Positions 1 through 12,515 are shown, numbered from the stretch's first letter. The stretch is DNA of 64,000 nucleotides from Hypomyces perniciosus (GCA_008477525.1 SPDT01000010.1:1488001-1552000); one strand, 5' to 3'. Notes: a model not told the origin generated them from the sequence alone. Made by a program: numbers and translations.

Positions 1-1961
1 GAGGGCAGACACGCTGTAGAGTATGTGTCTGCGTTCGGCAGTTCGACAGCTGCCGTTAGCGTCGAATCTCGTATTCCGGTACCTCGACCCGCCGATGACC
101 GCCGGCCGAAGTACCAGTCGGGGGATTTTTGTGGGTGCGAGAAGGGGCAAGGCGCACAGAAGCACAGACGCACAATGATGGCGTTGAGTGGGCAGGCGCT
201 TGGCACCGCGAGCCAAGGATTCCAGGCAGCAGAATAAAATAAAAAAACGAACAGGGCTGGTAAGAACAACCCTGATTTGGATATGTATGGAGTAATTGCT
301 GGATATTGCTATTGTGACGTGCGAGGCGGTGCCACACCCGTTCTGGAAGATCAATTTGGATTCCAATATGTCCCAAGTAGGACATGATTTGTACGGAGTA
401 CGAAGTACGGGTCAGCAGTATTTAATAGTCCAGCAGGCAGTAGTAGTACTCGTAGAAGCCATCACCACGACTAAAACCGGCAAAGGGTAGCATCTGGCCG
501 CAGTCTCACACTTCAGTGTTGCATCGTCCCCATGCGGAGAACGATCCTTTTTGCGGAGTGCTCTCGACTGTTTGGCCTACTGACTGTTCGTTCTCCATGT
601 GGGGCCTCATTGGCCGAAAACTCAAAGGGATGGGGGGGGCTGTGGACTGTGGACTGTGGACTCTGTGGAGTGTCGGAAGCATCACGTTGGCTAGAAACAT
701 GTGGGGGGGGGTTCGGTTCTCAGCCAAAGAGACAATTACAGTACAATAGCTACTACTACTACGGAGTACTACTATATACTACTAATACCAATACTACCAT
801 GTATGTACTTACTAATTGCTGTTGTGTCTATGCACCATTCAATTAATGGAACCAGGACCCCGGCAAGTTTCTTCCACCGCTTCCCCAATCATGGGCTTCA
901 CGGGTCATGATGGACCGTGATGGAGATGATGGAACAACTCCCAATGACATGACGGCCCAAGAAAAGGTGCGTCGATGTGGGGTGGTACGATTCATCTAGA
1001 CCTCCTGCTTGTAGTATAATGATGATGTTCTCTGCGGCTTGACCGGTAGTATTTGCTAATAGTGCCAGACGTAGTAGATCTCGGGCGGACAGAATGCTGC
1101 AGCCTGGAAAACCCCACGAGCCCAATATTCAGGCAGACATATTTCGTTCGATGACAGAGTCGGCTGTAAGCGATGCCCCCCGGATTACACACTAAGCCCC
1201 GAGCTGACCCCCTTGCCCACATGAAGAGGATTACATTTCCCCGGGGGGAAATCAGATCAGTGGTGTGACACGTCGGGCTGGTCGTGTTGCTTCCATCATT
1301 TCCAAATTGAGGCCAAGATTGACATTCAGCTCGAATGACACCTTTTCATATAATACTACCCTCATTGATATAGGGAGAGTGGTTGCGGCTGAATGCGGTT
1401 TTACCACAGCTTTCACGCCTGGTATTCCATCCATTCCAGTCCATCCACGTACATGATTTGCAGGAAATTGAGACAATGGTGATCTCTTGTCTCATCACTC
1501 TGTGGTTATGCGCGTGCTGTTTGGCGATCCAATGCTACCCTATATCCATGTGGGTGGGGCGAAGAAACCCAGTTTTTGGACGTTGAGTGGCATGACTAGC
1601 TAAATTTGCAAACTTTTTTGAGATGAGACAAATGTATGGTCTATACTAGTATGTAGTGCTGAGAGGTTGAGACAATATGAGTGGGTTTTCCGACTTCTTG
1701 TCTTTCAATACCCATTGTCGACACTCTAGATACTATCTAGCACGTACTGGGTATGAAGTCAAGGATAGCGCGATGCCAAAAGCGGATGGGCATCGGCTGT
1801 AAGGCTGACCCGCACCCGTGACCCTCAACGTCACGTCTTCCATCTTCGACTACGGAGTACCATTAGCCTTCAGAAATACCAAAAATAGCACGTCTAATGC
1901 GCATCGATCGACATTCCACAAATCTTCTAGAAATGGGAAAATAGCGTCTCATGATATCGTC
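1..1961. other. Intergenic region, no gene recognised
   Basis: This stretch upstream of the first regulator contains only short open frames in all directions, none resembling a protein I know. It is rich in TAC/TACTAC triplets around 750-790 and carries three copies of the recurrent motif TACGGAGTAC (391-401, 760-770 and 1851-1860). G-runs occur at 631-638 and 704-711. The last few hundred bases are probably promoter and 5' leader of the gene starting at 1962. Confidence 0.6.
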
Positions 1962-4494
1962 ATGGCTGAGCTGCAGCCGCGTCCAAAGCAGGCAGCGTGT
2001 CTCGTCTGCCGTCGCAGTAAGACCAAATGCGATTGGATGCCTTACGAAGCGCGATGCAGGCGATGCATCAACCTGAACAGCGAATGTATCCGTCCGGAGT
2101 TGCATCCAGGAAGGCAAAAGGGCATTAAAAAGCAAGTTTCATTTACAACACAACCCCTTGCCGGAGTCCTCGCTGACCGAACCATGAAGCAAGAGAGTAG
2201 GCCTCGAAAAGGCTCTCTATCAAATTCAACAGGCTATTCAGCGGGTCAAAACCGGTGAGCTGCGAGGCTCAGAAGACAGGAATGTGGTCTCAAGCTTGAG
2301 GCAACTGTTGGACGAGGTCTACTCGAGTGATGCGGCTGAGCATTCATCACGACAAGCTTCGCAGAGCTGTACCCAGGATAACGAGGGGGCGTTATCGTCC
2401 AGCGATGAGGACGATGAAGGTGACACCCTTGAGCACAGGTCTATATCTGACTTTGGGCAATACACAGAAGCAGGCATGGCAATTGATGATGCCGAGAACC
2501 CCCTTCAACTTCTCGCTCGTGCGTCTTACTTCCAGCCTTCAGGCGACAGCCGTTGCAGTCGATACTCCCCGCAAAACTCACGCCAAAATGTTGCCCCCAA
2601 AAAACAAAGCCCAGAGTCTGCGAAAATCCAGCAATTCTTCTCGCAAGCTCGTGTGAAACTAGACGTTGGCCAAGACCTCGACCCTATTGACCTCGGCCTT
2701 GTTACTTTAGAAGAAGCAGAGTCTCTATTCTCATTGTGAGCAACCCTCACTAACACTACTGAATACTGGACTTATACAGTATGCAGCTTCCACAACAAAC
2801 TAGCACACACAAGATGGGGTCTTGATCCTCGAGTCTACGATGTTTCATTCACCCGCTCTCGATCAGCCTTCCTATTCACTTCTGTTATGGCCGCCTCTAC
2901 ACTCTTCGTGCCCACCGCAGACGCCCTATCCAAGAGGCTCTTCAACCACGTCAAGTTGCTGGGCCAAAAAGTCATAACCCACAAATACAAATCCGTCGAG
3001 ATTGTTCTGGCCTTCTTGGCCAACATACCATGGATGTTCCCTGGTGAACATAGTACGGATGACGAGACCTGCACATACATCTCGATGGCGACTACCATTG
3101 CTATTGATCTTTCACTCCACAAAGTCTTGATAACCATAGAAAAGCTCGAATCAGGGTCAACAACGGTCTCCCGAGGAGAGTGCCTGGATCCACGAACTGC
3201 TTTGCTAATTGACGGATTCCCTGATGTTGATCCGTGGTCCGAGAGGGGACAGTTCCTCCTTCGGGGGGGGGAGAGATGCTACATCTCCTTGTTTGTGGCT
3301 GAAAGGGGGCAAGTACCAACTAAACTCATAAATGAAAAGTCGATATTAACCGCCCCGCAGGATGTGCCTGGCGCGGGGCAGACCGTTTGTGGTCCCTATA
3401 TCCCGCCTCATCAAGGACTGCGATAATTGGCATAGGTCTAGCCTTGCTGATACGCAGGATGGTCATGTGACGTCCATGGCAGTTTTGAGAAGAAACTTGG
3501 TAAGCGATATGAAGACTTACTACAATACATGCTTATGCAAATAAGGACGGTCTTTTCAATACGGTCAGAGCACTCTGTGATGGATCTCAGAACGTCAATA
3601 GCGACGGATCTCTAGTTGCTCAGTCGTACGTCCCCGCACATTCGATATATAACGCTTCGGTCTAACTTCGAACAGCATTCAGAGCGCTATCGAGCGATTC
3701 TTCGACCAGTGGTACACAGAATGGGGCGTTATGATTGGCATTGGTCCCGGTAAGTTGCCAAGCATTACGGAGACAAACTACAAGGCCACTTACACACTCC
3801 AGAGCGGCGTCTTCCTCCTTATGTCGAGATTCTTGTTACCCACACACGTCTTTCCACCTACGGCGGAGTCATCAACCACCCAACCGCTCCAGTAGAAGTT
3901 CGCTGCTTCTTCCGGACTGCTGGTCTATCTTCTGCCCTCAACGTGATGCGGGCCGCAATCCAGGGCGAATCACAACTACAGTCTATGCCGAATAATACGG
4001 CCATCATGATCTCCTTTGCTGCCTGCTTCGCATTAACGCTGAGCGCATACGCCACTGATGGATCTGCACTTGCACCGAGTATCAGAAAATTAATCGACGA
4101 GGCTGCTGGCGTCTTGGAGCGAATCGGCACCGTTACGAAACACCGCAACGGACTTTCCGTCCTGTACGGTAAACATCTAAGACACCTTCTGAAGAAATCA
4201 GGTCCTGCGAGCAACCATCTTGCACCAGCTGTACCACCAACAGCAGCGCCGGAAAAGGCACACACTTCGACGGAACCAATGCCCGTGAGAACGTCAATGC
4301 CCCCGGCGGCTGACTTTATGGACCAGCCACTACTATGGCCGGAAACGCTTCAGTTTTCCACCATGTCAGATGATCAGATTGCACAGGTGCTGAGTCAACC
4401 AGGTAATGTATTTGAGCCTTCTTCTGGAGGATTATCTTGGGAAGATATGAATAACTTTGATTGGCTGCATTGGCCGGCATTTGGCGCTGGATGA
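1962..4494 (+). CDS. Zn2Cys6 fungal transcription factor, seven exons
   Basis: Nuclear DNA-binding regulator; its target genes are unknown. Proposed exons are 1962-2135, 2194-2735, 2787-3308, 3361-3499, 3546-3625, 3676-3749 and 3803-4494, giving 740 residues in one frame. The zinc cluster lies at the N terminus with Cys at residues 13, 16, 23, 32, 35 and 42 (CX2CX6CX8CX2CX6C), followed by an acidic Ser/Glu-rich region. The middle region (FFHNKLAHTRWGLDPR, then DGFPDVDPWSERG and CLARGRPF) matches the fungal-specific regulatory domain of a well-conserved Aspergillus regulator type. The start was chosen because the frame upstream has no zinc cluster and the ATG at 1962 sits just before it. The third intron (3309-3360) uses a GC donor (GCAAGT) instead of GT. 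Family assignment is firm; exon edges are inferred from frame and splice signals. Confidence 0.85.
3309..3360 (+). other. GC-AG intron in the Zn2Cys6 regulator
   Basis: Only a GC donor (GCAAGTACC) keeps the conserved reading frame: exon 3 ends in AGG GG and exon 4 resumes as G ATG TGC CTG, giving ERGMCLARGRPF. No GT donor nearby restores this frame. The intron is 52 bp and ends CCGCAG. Confidence 0.7.
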
Positions 4495-4641
4495 AATCAT
4501 GCTCTGGCATATGTTCTGTTGGTCTGGTTTTTAAACATTTATGAGTGTGTTATTAATCCTTAATAAAACTTGACATTTTCGCTTCATAAGATGTCTCCAT
4601 TTGCGGCGCATATTTTCAGCCCTTTCTCTATTTCTACTTAG

Positions 4642-6015
4642 TTATAGCATGGCTGTATCTTGCTTTCTTGAAAAGTATTCGAGTCGTGTGAGCTTTCGAA
4701 GCTGTTCAATAAACACAAACGTCAGAACAGTATGGGGTCTGTAGTATAGTCAGTTAATGCCCGTTTATCGTCTTCTCAATATTTTTCACAGGGAGCAGGA
4801 AACATACGTTAGCCGTAACCAAGCTGGCGTCCATCCCTTCATCAAGAACCGCGGTCCTTCCTCTCTTAGCCCATGTTGAATTGTTGGGATCAAGCCCTTG
4901 TATAGGAGTCAACGGACAAGAAGAAGGAGGGAGGAGGAGGATGGTTTACGCTTTTGCCCGCGTTGGACTGCATCCTGCTTTTCAGCACGTCTGCTGGCGC
5001 GCATAGTGTAGTTGCCACGGTGCCAGCGATTAGAGATGCGGCAGCATGGGTGGTGATGTCGTCTTTCAGGTTTGTAGCGCGGAGGAGATATTGCTTCGCG
5101 GAGGAGTATCTGGCCACCATGTTTGTCAGTCAACAGTATTAAGCCGCCACTCTTGAGTACATAGAGCTCACGTTGCAATCTGCGATACATCTAAGCATCT
5201 AAAGTTAGCCACTCCTCCCATCATAAGTTTTTTCGTTTCACCTACTCATCAACACGCTCCTCACCACATTCGGCCCAATTCCCTTGGTAAACGCCCCAAC
5301 CCCTTCCTCCGTACAGACCCTCCAAAGCCCCTGAACCGCATTCCCATACTTGAACCTCTCCGCCGGGGCTTTCGCCCCATCAGCACACATCCTCACTAAA
5401 ACAACCTCGGTGGGATTGCCTATTAGGCCTGCTATACCACCTGCTATGCCCGCGCAGGCGATGTTCCATGATGTGGGCAGTGTGTCCCGGTTGGACCAGT
5501 GGAGGATGTGTGTGGAGAGGGAAGCGTGGAAGCCGAAGCGGGCGGTGGAGTAAGTGGCCTGGCGAAGGATAGAGGCAGAGAGGCCAGCCCAGAGGGAGGG
5601 GATTCCTGGAAGGGTGTGTTAGAATTGGTCTTAGGAAGAGGAGGAGGAAGAGGAGGAGCACCGTCTCGGGCTGCGAAGCGGTACATGGTGCTTAGCATAG
5701 AGTTGCTGGATTTCAGGACTTGCATCCGGCTGAAGGAGGTTAGCAATTCCTGATCTGAAGACATAATGCATGTTTTTTTTCTGGAATACTTGCTATTTTG
5801 TTTGATCTAGGGGATGTGCTATGTCGCTCGAAGTTAGACGGGTCATCAACATCATAACAATCCAACATAGGGATACCCACTGAAGCATACAGCCATGGAG
5901 GCTGCGGCGCCCCTGGATAATCACCAATTAGCAAACGCTGGCGATAATGAGCCAGGTGGAAGCAATTGAGGTCTCACCCCAGCCAGAACGGCTCTTTGGA
6001 GTTTTTGGTAGGCAT
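4642..6015 (-). CDS. Mitochondrial dicarboxylate carrier (DIC1-like)
   Basis: Inner-membrane solute carrier of the mitochondrial carrier family, most like the dicarboxylate/phosphate exchanger Dic1. Nine exons give 295 residues, the usual length: 5978-6015, 5881-5912, 5794-5818, 5662-5729, 5246-5605, 5172-5190, 4950-5109, 4808-4896 and 4642-4738. The three repeats each begin with a carrier signature: THPLDQTKYRMQ, GNPTEVVLVRM and CAPADVLKSRM. The protein begins MPTKNSKEPFWLGG, as Dic1 homologues do, and ends after the conserved block GWTPAWLRLTPHTVLTFVF. Three exons are very short (32, 25 and 19 nt), and the intron 5730-5793 uses a GC donor. The gene is divergent from the AhpD-like gene at 6443, with 427 bp between the two starts. 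The exact substrate is an inference from sequence type. Confidence 0.85.
5730..5793 (-). other. GC-AG intron in the mitochondrial carrier
   Basis: On the minus strand the 25-nt exon ends AAA TA and is followed by GCAAGTATT; the next exon starts C CGG ATG CAA. Joining them gives the conserved KYRMQ of the carrier signature. No GT donor in the area gives that frame. Confidence 0.7.
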
Positions 6016-6442
6016 ATCGTCACGGCTTCATAGACCAGCAAGATAAAGGGAGAAAAAAAAAAACCTCTAAAATTAAGATCACAGCATTGAAGAGAAATCT
6101 CAGAGACCTTCACCAGAATATGTTGCTTGTTATCATTATCTCTTTTACTTACCAACCCCTCGGTCCAGGTCTATGAAGTACAGCAGCACAATAATAGACG
6201 CCGGACCGGATATTCGGGATCTATACCAAGCGCCGAGAACCTGGGGTGAGCCAATGACGTATCCATCATCTCGGCGCTCAAATCTAGCCTCCGAAGCCGG
6301 GCGCCCACTGCTCCGAAATCACACGAAGCCGAGGTTTCCCGCCTTCAACACCATTGAAAACCCCCCCGAACGAACAATCCCCCCAAAAGAAATGCCGCCA
6401 CGAGCATCACCGCAAAGTACTGCGATTTCTAGGAGACGAAGA
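6016..6442. promoter_or_regulatory. Divergent promoter region
   Basis: This interval separates the start of the carrier (6015, minus) from the start of the AhpD-like gene (6443, plus). An upstream ATG at 6173 is in frame with the plus-strand gene, so the N terminus of that protein could be longer. No specific binding site is claimed. Shared control of the two genes is possible but only an inference from layout. Confidence 0.4.
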
Positions 6443-7365
6443 ATGTCGAAACTTTCACCTTCGCTCAAGGCGCTCATCAATGCGCCGTTTGCGCGCCCGG
6501 GGCCTTGTGCTGCGCCCGCGAAGATTCGAGACGTGTATCAGGCCATTGCACGGGATGCGAAGCAGCGCCAGCTTGGGACGAGGCCGTGGTTGGCTATATC
6601 TGTGAGTTTGAGCCCCCCAATTGGCTCTTTGTGGACTCATTGCTTATGCGCAATTGCGGATAGGCTGCTGCGACGTTTACCCTCAACTCTCCAGACTCGC
6701 TCTCCGTCCTCCACAGCGTAGCGACGGCAGAGAAACCCGCAGAGGAGACGCCCGCGGCCGAATTCATCCGCGAAGTCGGTCTCAAGTGCATCAGCTTCAA
6801 CGGCATCCCGCGAACCATCAACTGTCTCAACGCCTTCTACGCTTCCTTGCCGAAACATATCTCCTCCACGCTCTCGACACAACCCTCCCGCACGCCCACC
6901 GTCGAGAACCTCGCCTCGACGACCCTGCGCGGGCGCAAGCTCTGGGACTCTATATACGCCCCCTTCGAAGACAAACTCTACGATAAACTCGCCACCTTAC
7001 ACCCCGACTTACCTGTTGTCATTCTCCATAACCACTACGCGGGGATACTCTCCGATCCTCCGCCGGAGCAGAACCTAGCGCGACTGGGACGTGTGTTGAC
7101 GTCGTTGGTGGCGGTATCATGTCTGCGCGCGCAGACGGGTGTTGGACCGCAGGTGCTGTCGCATGTGTTTGGCCTGCGCAAGGCTCTTGAGGATGGGACG
7201 TTCAAGGAGATGGATAAGCCGACGGAGGAGGAGGAACGGGCGGTGGGGTGGCTGGCTGGGGATGAGGGGAGTGAGTGGGTGTTGAAGACGGTGGATAGTA
7301 TCGCGGAGGCATTGGGCGGGAGTAATTTTGCGAATGGGGCTGGGGGACGGGAGTCGAAGCTGTGA
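6443..7365 (+). CDS. AhpD-like / carboxymuconolactone-decarboxylase-fold protein
   Basis: Two exons (6443-6601 and 6664-7365) give 286 residues. The N-terminal third has basic and hydrophobic segments (LSPSLKALINAPFARPG). The central part contains GLKCISFNGIPRTINCLNA, which resembles the substrate-facing helix region of AhpD-like and carboxymuconolactone decarboxylase proteins; many fungal proteins of this type are annotated only by that fold. No CxxC redox pair is visible, so peroxiredoxin-reductase chemistry is not supported. The intron donor GTGAGT follows ATA TCT, and the acceptor GGATAG precedes GCTGCTGCG. An in-frame ATG at 6173 would add 90 low-complexity residues and was not preferred. 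Function is unknown; the fold assignment is tentative. Confidence 0.55.
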
Positions 7366-7556
7366 TAGATGAAGATGGAGTTGGATGGAACTGTATAGAA
7401 AGGGTGTTTGTGAATGAAGGGACGGGGAAGATAAATGCATCATGATCTCATTTCTATGTAAATAATACTGTGGTCTTCAGGAAAGTCTATAGCAACACCA
7501 ATCCAGGACTCATTTAATAAATACATCAATGTTACAGAAACCTAATAAAATCGACT

Positions 7557-9589
7557 TCACTCCATTGTCTTCACCTCATCCGCAACCGCAAACATAGCCT
7601 CAGTCTTACTCCTGACCTCATCAACAGTCACCCCGGGAGCCAGCTCCGTGAGAGTCAGAGTTCCTTGCTTTCGGTCTACCTCGAATACGCACTATATCCC
7701 GAAGTCAGTCACACACTTCTTCAACTCAAAAGTCAGTATCGACCTACCAAATCCGTAATGATGGTGCTAACACAGCGTGCTCCAGTCAATGGCAACCGAC
7801 ACTGCTGTACAATCTTAGGTGAGCCATCTTTTGCAACGTGATCAGTTGCAACAACAATCTTGGTGCTGTCCGGGTTGGCCACCAAGTCCATGGCGCCGCC
7901 CATGCCTTTGAAGACCTTGCCCGGGATCATGTAATTGGCAAGATCACCAGCTGCGCTGACTTGTAGGGCCTATCCAATGTCAGCTGCTTGCCTTATCATG
8001 TTGTCTGCTAGTAACTTACACCGAGGATGGAAACGTCGACGTGTCCGCCACGAATCATGCCAAAGGATTCGGATGAGTCGAAGCATGAAGCTCCAGGAAC
8101 CAGCGTGACGGTCTCCTTTCCGGCGTTGACAACGTCGCTATAAAGAAAAAGCCGAAATTAGAAAAAAAGGAACGGCATAAAAGACCTTTAGCTGCTCTAG
8201 AAGACTTACGGATCAACTTCTTCCTTGGTTGGATGCGGACCCATGCCGAGAAGACCGTTCTCAGACTGTAGCCAAACCGTACAGCCAGGAGGGAGAAATG
8301 ACGCCGCCTGCGTGGGGATACCTACATCGAAAATTGTCAGAAACGCGCATTTTCTTTTACCAGAAGCTTGGAATTCCATGGCTCACCAACTCCTAGGTTC
8401 ACATAGAACCCCTCCTTCAACTCCTTGGACGCACGTTTCGCGATGCGATCTCGTCGCTCCTGCGCAGCACTCTTCTGCGCCAGATTCTCATTTTTGCCCT
8501 CAGTCTCTGGATCACGCAGCTTCAAAACTTCGATCTGCTTTTCCGCCGTCGCGGGGACGACCCGGTCGACGAAAATGCCTGGAAGATCCACATCATCTGG
8601 GTCAATAGCCCCGACTTCAACGATGTTTTCTGCTTCCACGATGGTCATCTTGGCTGCCTTGGCCATGAGCGGTCCAAAGGCCCTGGTCGTGCGTCTGTCG
8701 TTTATCTCTGTGAGTGCCGTGTTCCTTTAGTTGGTGTAATTGTGCTTACCTGAAGACACAGTTGCCTGCGCTGTCGGCTTTCCATGCCCTTATGATGGCG
8801 ACATCTCCCCGAAGAGCCGTCTCCATGAGATACGACTTGCCATTGAACTCTCTCGTTTCTCTCTTCCGACCCTTTTCTAAGACTGCGCCAGATGGATCAA
8901 GTCTTACCGGAATCTCTCCCTTCTGGACAAGAGTATCTGAATCCCCATCAGTCATTTGTTCCACGGCACCAAGTACACATGTGAAGTGACATCTTACGTG
9001 CTCCAGTGGGTGTAAAAAATGCAGGAATTCCAGCACCAGCAGCCCGAAGTCGCTCGGCCAGTGTTCCCTGCGGACACAACTCAATTGCCAACTCTCCATG
9101 CAGGTATTTCTTCTCCAGAGCCTTGTTGTTGCCCAGATATGACAGGATGAGGCGGTTCACCTGTCCCGTCTGGGTGAGGATGGACAGGCCACCTTTGCCT
9201 TCTTGGCCAGCATTGTTGGACACTGCGGTGAGGGAATGGAGAGACTCGCTTCCTCTGCGATGAAGAGCTCTGATGAGAGTTTCTAAAGCAATGAGATCCC
9301 ACGTCAGTACAATTGCGCTGCAATTGCGTGATGTTTGATGTAAGTGGGACGTGGGGGATGACGTACCAGCAACACCACAGAGGCCAAATCCAGCACTCAG
9401 AATTGTCGAACCGCTCTGGACATCTGCGACAGCAGCATCTGCGGTTTCATATACTTTAGAGCTCCTTTTATTCTGCGAGAATCGAATTGGTGTTGTTGAC
9501 ATGAGCCGAACCGGTACGGGTCCAACTCGTGAAGGCCGAAGTAGGCGCTTCGTGATGCTGCATACGAGCGTCGTCGTCGTTCGGGGCAT
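7557..9589 (-). CDS. Succinyl-CoA:3-oxoacid CoA-transferase, mitochondrial
   Basis: Transfers CoA between succinyl-CoA and a 3-oxoacid such as acetoacetate, in the mitochondrial matrix. Eight exons give 529 residues: 9367-9589, 8998-9282, 8750-8936, 8387-8694, 8210-8321, 8020-8137, 7748-7969 and 7557-7691. The N terminus ([20 protein letters not shown]) is basic and Ser/Thr-rich, as expected for a matrix-targeting signal. The A half carries [17 protein letters not shown]. The B half carries [12 protein letters not shown], whose Glu is the known catalytic residue of this family, and [17 protein letters not shown] near the end. Length and domain order match full-length eukaryotic SCOT, a fusion of the two bacterial subunits. 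An ATG further upstream (9631) is in frame, but the one at 9589 gives a better presequence. No defect was seen. Confidence 0.9.
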
Positions 9590-10392
9590 TCTCGCGTGAA
9601 TCGGGCAAATAATAGCCGTCATTATGAACAAAAGGTGAGAGAGTAAAATTCTATAAAAATATAGCTTTTACCGAAGAAGATAAAAATGCAGATTCAAGTT
9701 CCACAGGGCCACCATTTCTTTTATTCGTCTCGGCACGGCGCTGCCCGGAGCTTGTTCGGGGTCCATAACCGGACCCATCGGCATCGGCTGGCCGGAAGCT
9801 AGATGAGGTGACGGAGTCCAAAACTTGAGGCCGTAGAAATACCAAATACTAGCAATACAGATGTGGCGGGTTTCTAGAAATAGATTTCGGATAATGTCTA
9901 TTAACTAGCACGAGACCTCCTTGCTCGACCCTCTGATCGAATGAACTCTACCAAACGTTATAGTGGCCTCCAATAGTCCTATGGATGTTTATACTTACTT
10001 TCAGGACGCATGGTTCCATGGCAAATGAGCCTATCGGCATATAGAAATAGCACCCGGAAGGCTGACCGTATTCCTATAGGTGATATTAAAACGCCACTTT
10101 AAGGGTCTCCAGTACCATCGATAATAAGCACGGCATCTAGAAATAGATCCCGGCGAGTCGGCATCACTGGTACTAGCGACGCGAAGGATCTCCCCGCAAA
10201 ATGCGAGTAACCCCAGGATATCCCAGATCGTGGGGATGAGAAGCCGGCCCGATAGTAGTACCAATACTATCCATCTCTTAAATAACCGCAAAGATCTACC
10301 CCGGATTTTGTTGTTGGTCCTCCAAGCCATCTGGTAAGCTTCTGGCTCAGTGAATTGGAACTTCTCACCGCTGCTCTGGTGACTCGTTTACA
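9590..10392. other. Intergenic, with three copies of a 23-24 bp repeat
   Basis: This region separates the SCOT gene from the MFS transporter and would hold both promoters. Three related segments with the core TAGAAATAG flanked by CGG occur at 9867-9890, 10035-10057 and 10131-10153. No credible protein was found. Confidence 0.55.
9867..10153. repeat. Degenerate short direct repeat, three copies
   Basis: The clearest copies read CGGCATCTAGAAATAGATCC plus CGG (10131-10153) and CGGCATATAGAAATAGCACC plus CGG (10035-10057). A looser copy is at 9867-9890 (CGG, then TTTCTAGAAATAGATTTCGG). Each has an AT-rich centre framed by CGG triplets. They could be regulator sites of the Zn2Cys6 type, which often bind CGG triplets, or leftovers of a mobile element. 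Neither is shown. Confidence 0.45.
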
Positions 10393-12315
10393 ATGAACTC
10401 GAAAGCAGATCTTGATATGGCTTCCAAGGCTGAGCATGATGAGCTTGCCGAAAATGGAGTCAACTTGGAGCGGGATGCCCAGATGACGAGGAACGTTTTG
10501 TTCAAGATTGATACTAGGTGAGTATTAGAAGCGGCCAGAGAAGTCCCAACAGAGTGCTCACTCATCATATCTTCAGAATTATGCCGATTCTTGCCCTCTT
10601 GCTCCTCTGCTCGTTTCTCGACAGGACAAACGTCGGCAACGCCAAAATCCTCGGCTTAGAAAACGATCTCAACATTACTGACTTTCAATACTCCCAAGGC
10701 CTGGCAGTCTTTTATGCGACCTACATTGCCTGGTGAGTATCCACCCACTGCTCAGCCATACCGTACTGGCTTGCTAACAGACCATATAGCGAGCTGCCGA
10801 GCAATCTCCTCCTCAAAAAGGTCTCGCCCAGGATATGGCTTCCTTTCCTGGCCTTCGTTTGGGGCGTCATCACCATGTGTCTGGGCTTCGTGCGAAACTT
10901 TGGCGGCTTCGTGGCCGTGCGAGCTCTCCTTGGCATTGCTGAGGGAGGCCTGTTCCCAGGTATTGTGTTGTACTTGTCCAGCATGTATACACGCGGAGAG
11001 TTGGCGCTGCGAATTGGGATCTTCTACACAGCCGCTTCGCTGTCTGGCGCATTTGGCGGTCTTCTTGCTAGAGGTCTCTCAGAGATCGGCGGGCTCGAGG
11101 GATGGAGATGGATATTTATCATCGAAGGATTGATTGTGAGTAACTATCTGTATCGTGCGAATGAGCGATAGCTGACGTTTACCAGACTGTTGCTGCTGGA
11201 GTGATTGCCTTCTTCGGCCTGCCGAATGGTATTGCATCAGCCAGGTTCCTCACGCCCGAAGAGCGCGAATTCGCTGCGAAGCGACTAGCAACTGATGGCT
11301 TCGGCGGACGTTTCAAGTAAGGCCATCACCTCATCGCCATACCCCTTGAAAAACGGCAGGACTAACAGTACAACTTTTCAGCTTGGCTGGTGAGGCAGAA
11401 GAGCGCTTTAGGTGGTCCGAGGTCCGCCGTGGCATCTTCAATGTCCAGGTCTGGCTTACATCGACGGCATACTTTTCTCTACTTTCCGGGATCTACTCCT
11501 TCGGGCTCTTCGTAAGAAATATCTGCGATGCTATCTGCAAACAAGCTTGACTGATTTGAGATTGAAGCTGCCTACAATTGTTAACGACCTCCACATTGCC
11601 ACCAACTCCAACCAAGCCCAGCTTTGGACTGTCATCCCCTACGCCGTCGCAACTCCAGTCACAGGTATGTCCTCAGACAAGGCCAATGATCCAAATGCTC
11701 ACATTCCCGTGCTAATACTCTTCCGCCTAGTCCTCATCGCCTTCATCTCCGATCGACTCAAACTCCGCGGTGCTCCCATGCTCATCATGCTCCCCATATC
11801 CATCGTAGGCTACGCCGTCATCGCACACGTTGAGTCCGCCGGGGTGCGTTTCGCCATGACATGTCTCATGGCGCTGGGCATGTACAGCTCTGTGCCGTGC
11901 GTGCTGGTTTGGAACGCGAATAACTCAGCTGGCCACTACAAACGAGCCACCACCTCTGCGTTGCAGCTTGCGGTGGCAAACTGTGGTGGATTCGTCGCAA
12001 GTGAGTTTTTAAGCTGCTGTTTCTCCTTCTCTGGCTAATATGTATGTCCTTGTAGCATTTGCATACCCGAACTCGGAAGCTCCCATGTACCAGGAAGGGC
12101 ATACTATCATTATGGGATTATTGTGCTATGCATGGGTGGCGTAAGTCCTCCCCCTCCCGCTTTTTGTAGGAATTATTGGCTAATTTCTGCGTCTCAGTGT
12201 TCTGGTCAACATGCTCTGGTGCTTGAAGATTAACCGTGATAAGAAGAACGGCAAATACGATGAATTTGCCGGAACGGGGGATGACCGCGATCCCGAGTTC
12301 AAGATGGTTCCGTAG
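10393..12315 (+). CDS. MFS transporter, allantoate permease / anion:cation symporter type
   Basis: Plasma-membrane carrier for an organic anion of unknown identity. Nine exons give 485 residues: 10393-10517, 10577-10732, 10790-11135, 11186-11316, 11382-11511, 11568-11664, 11731-12000, 12056-12140 and 12198-12315. The first membrane helix ends in SFLDRTNVGNAKILGL, the characteristic loop of the Dal5/Tna1 family. Further family blocks are VRALLGIAEGGLFPGIVLYL (helix 4), IFYTAASLSGAFGGLLARGL (helix 5) and VWNANNSAGHYKRATTSALQ (helices 9-10). Twelve membrane helices are expected and the length is normal. All splice sites are GT-AG. The substrate cannot be read from sequence; vitamins, allantoate and small carboxylates are all known for this family. 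Confidence 0.85.
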
Positions 12316-12515
12316 AGCCTGGTTTCGTCACAACATGTAATACATGAGATTATACAGCCCATTTCTATTCGACAGATTAAGCATATAAGCCCTGAATGGC
12401 ATGTTATGTTTTAATAAACCCCTTAGTGAAGCCGGTGTTAGTTGTATCAACAATGTCAGACTGTAATATTCTGCATATATGTGTCTATTTACTGCCTCTC
12501 AAAATCGCACAAGTT

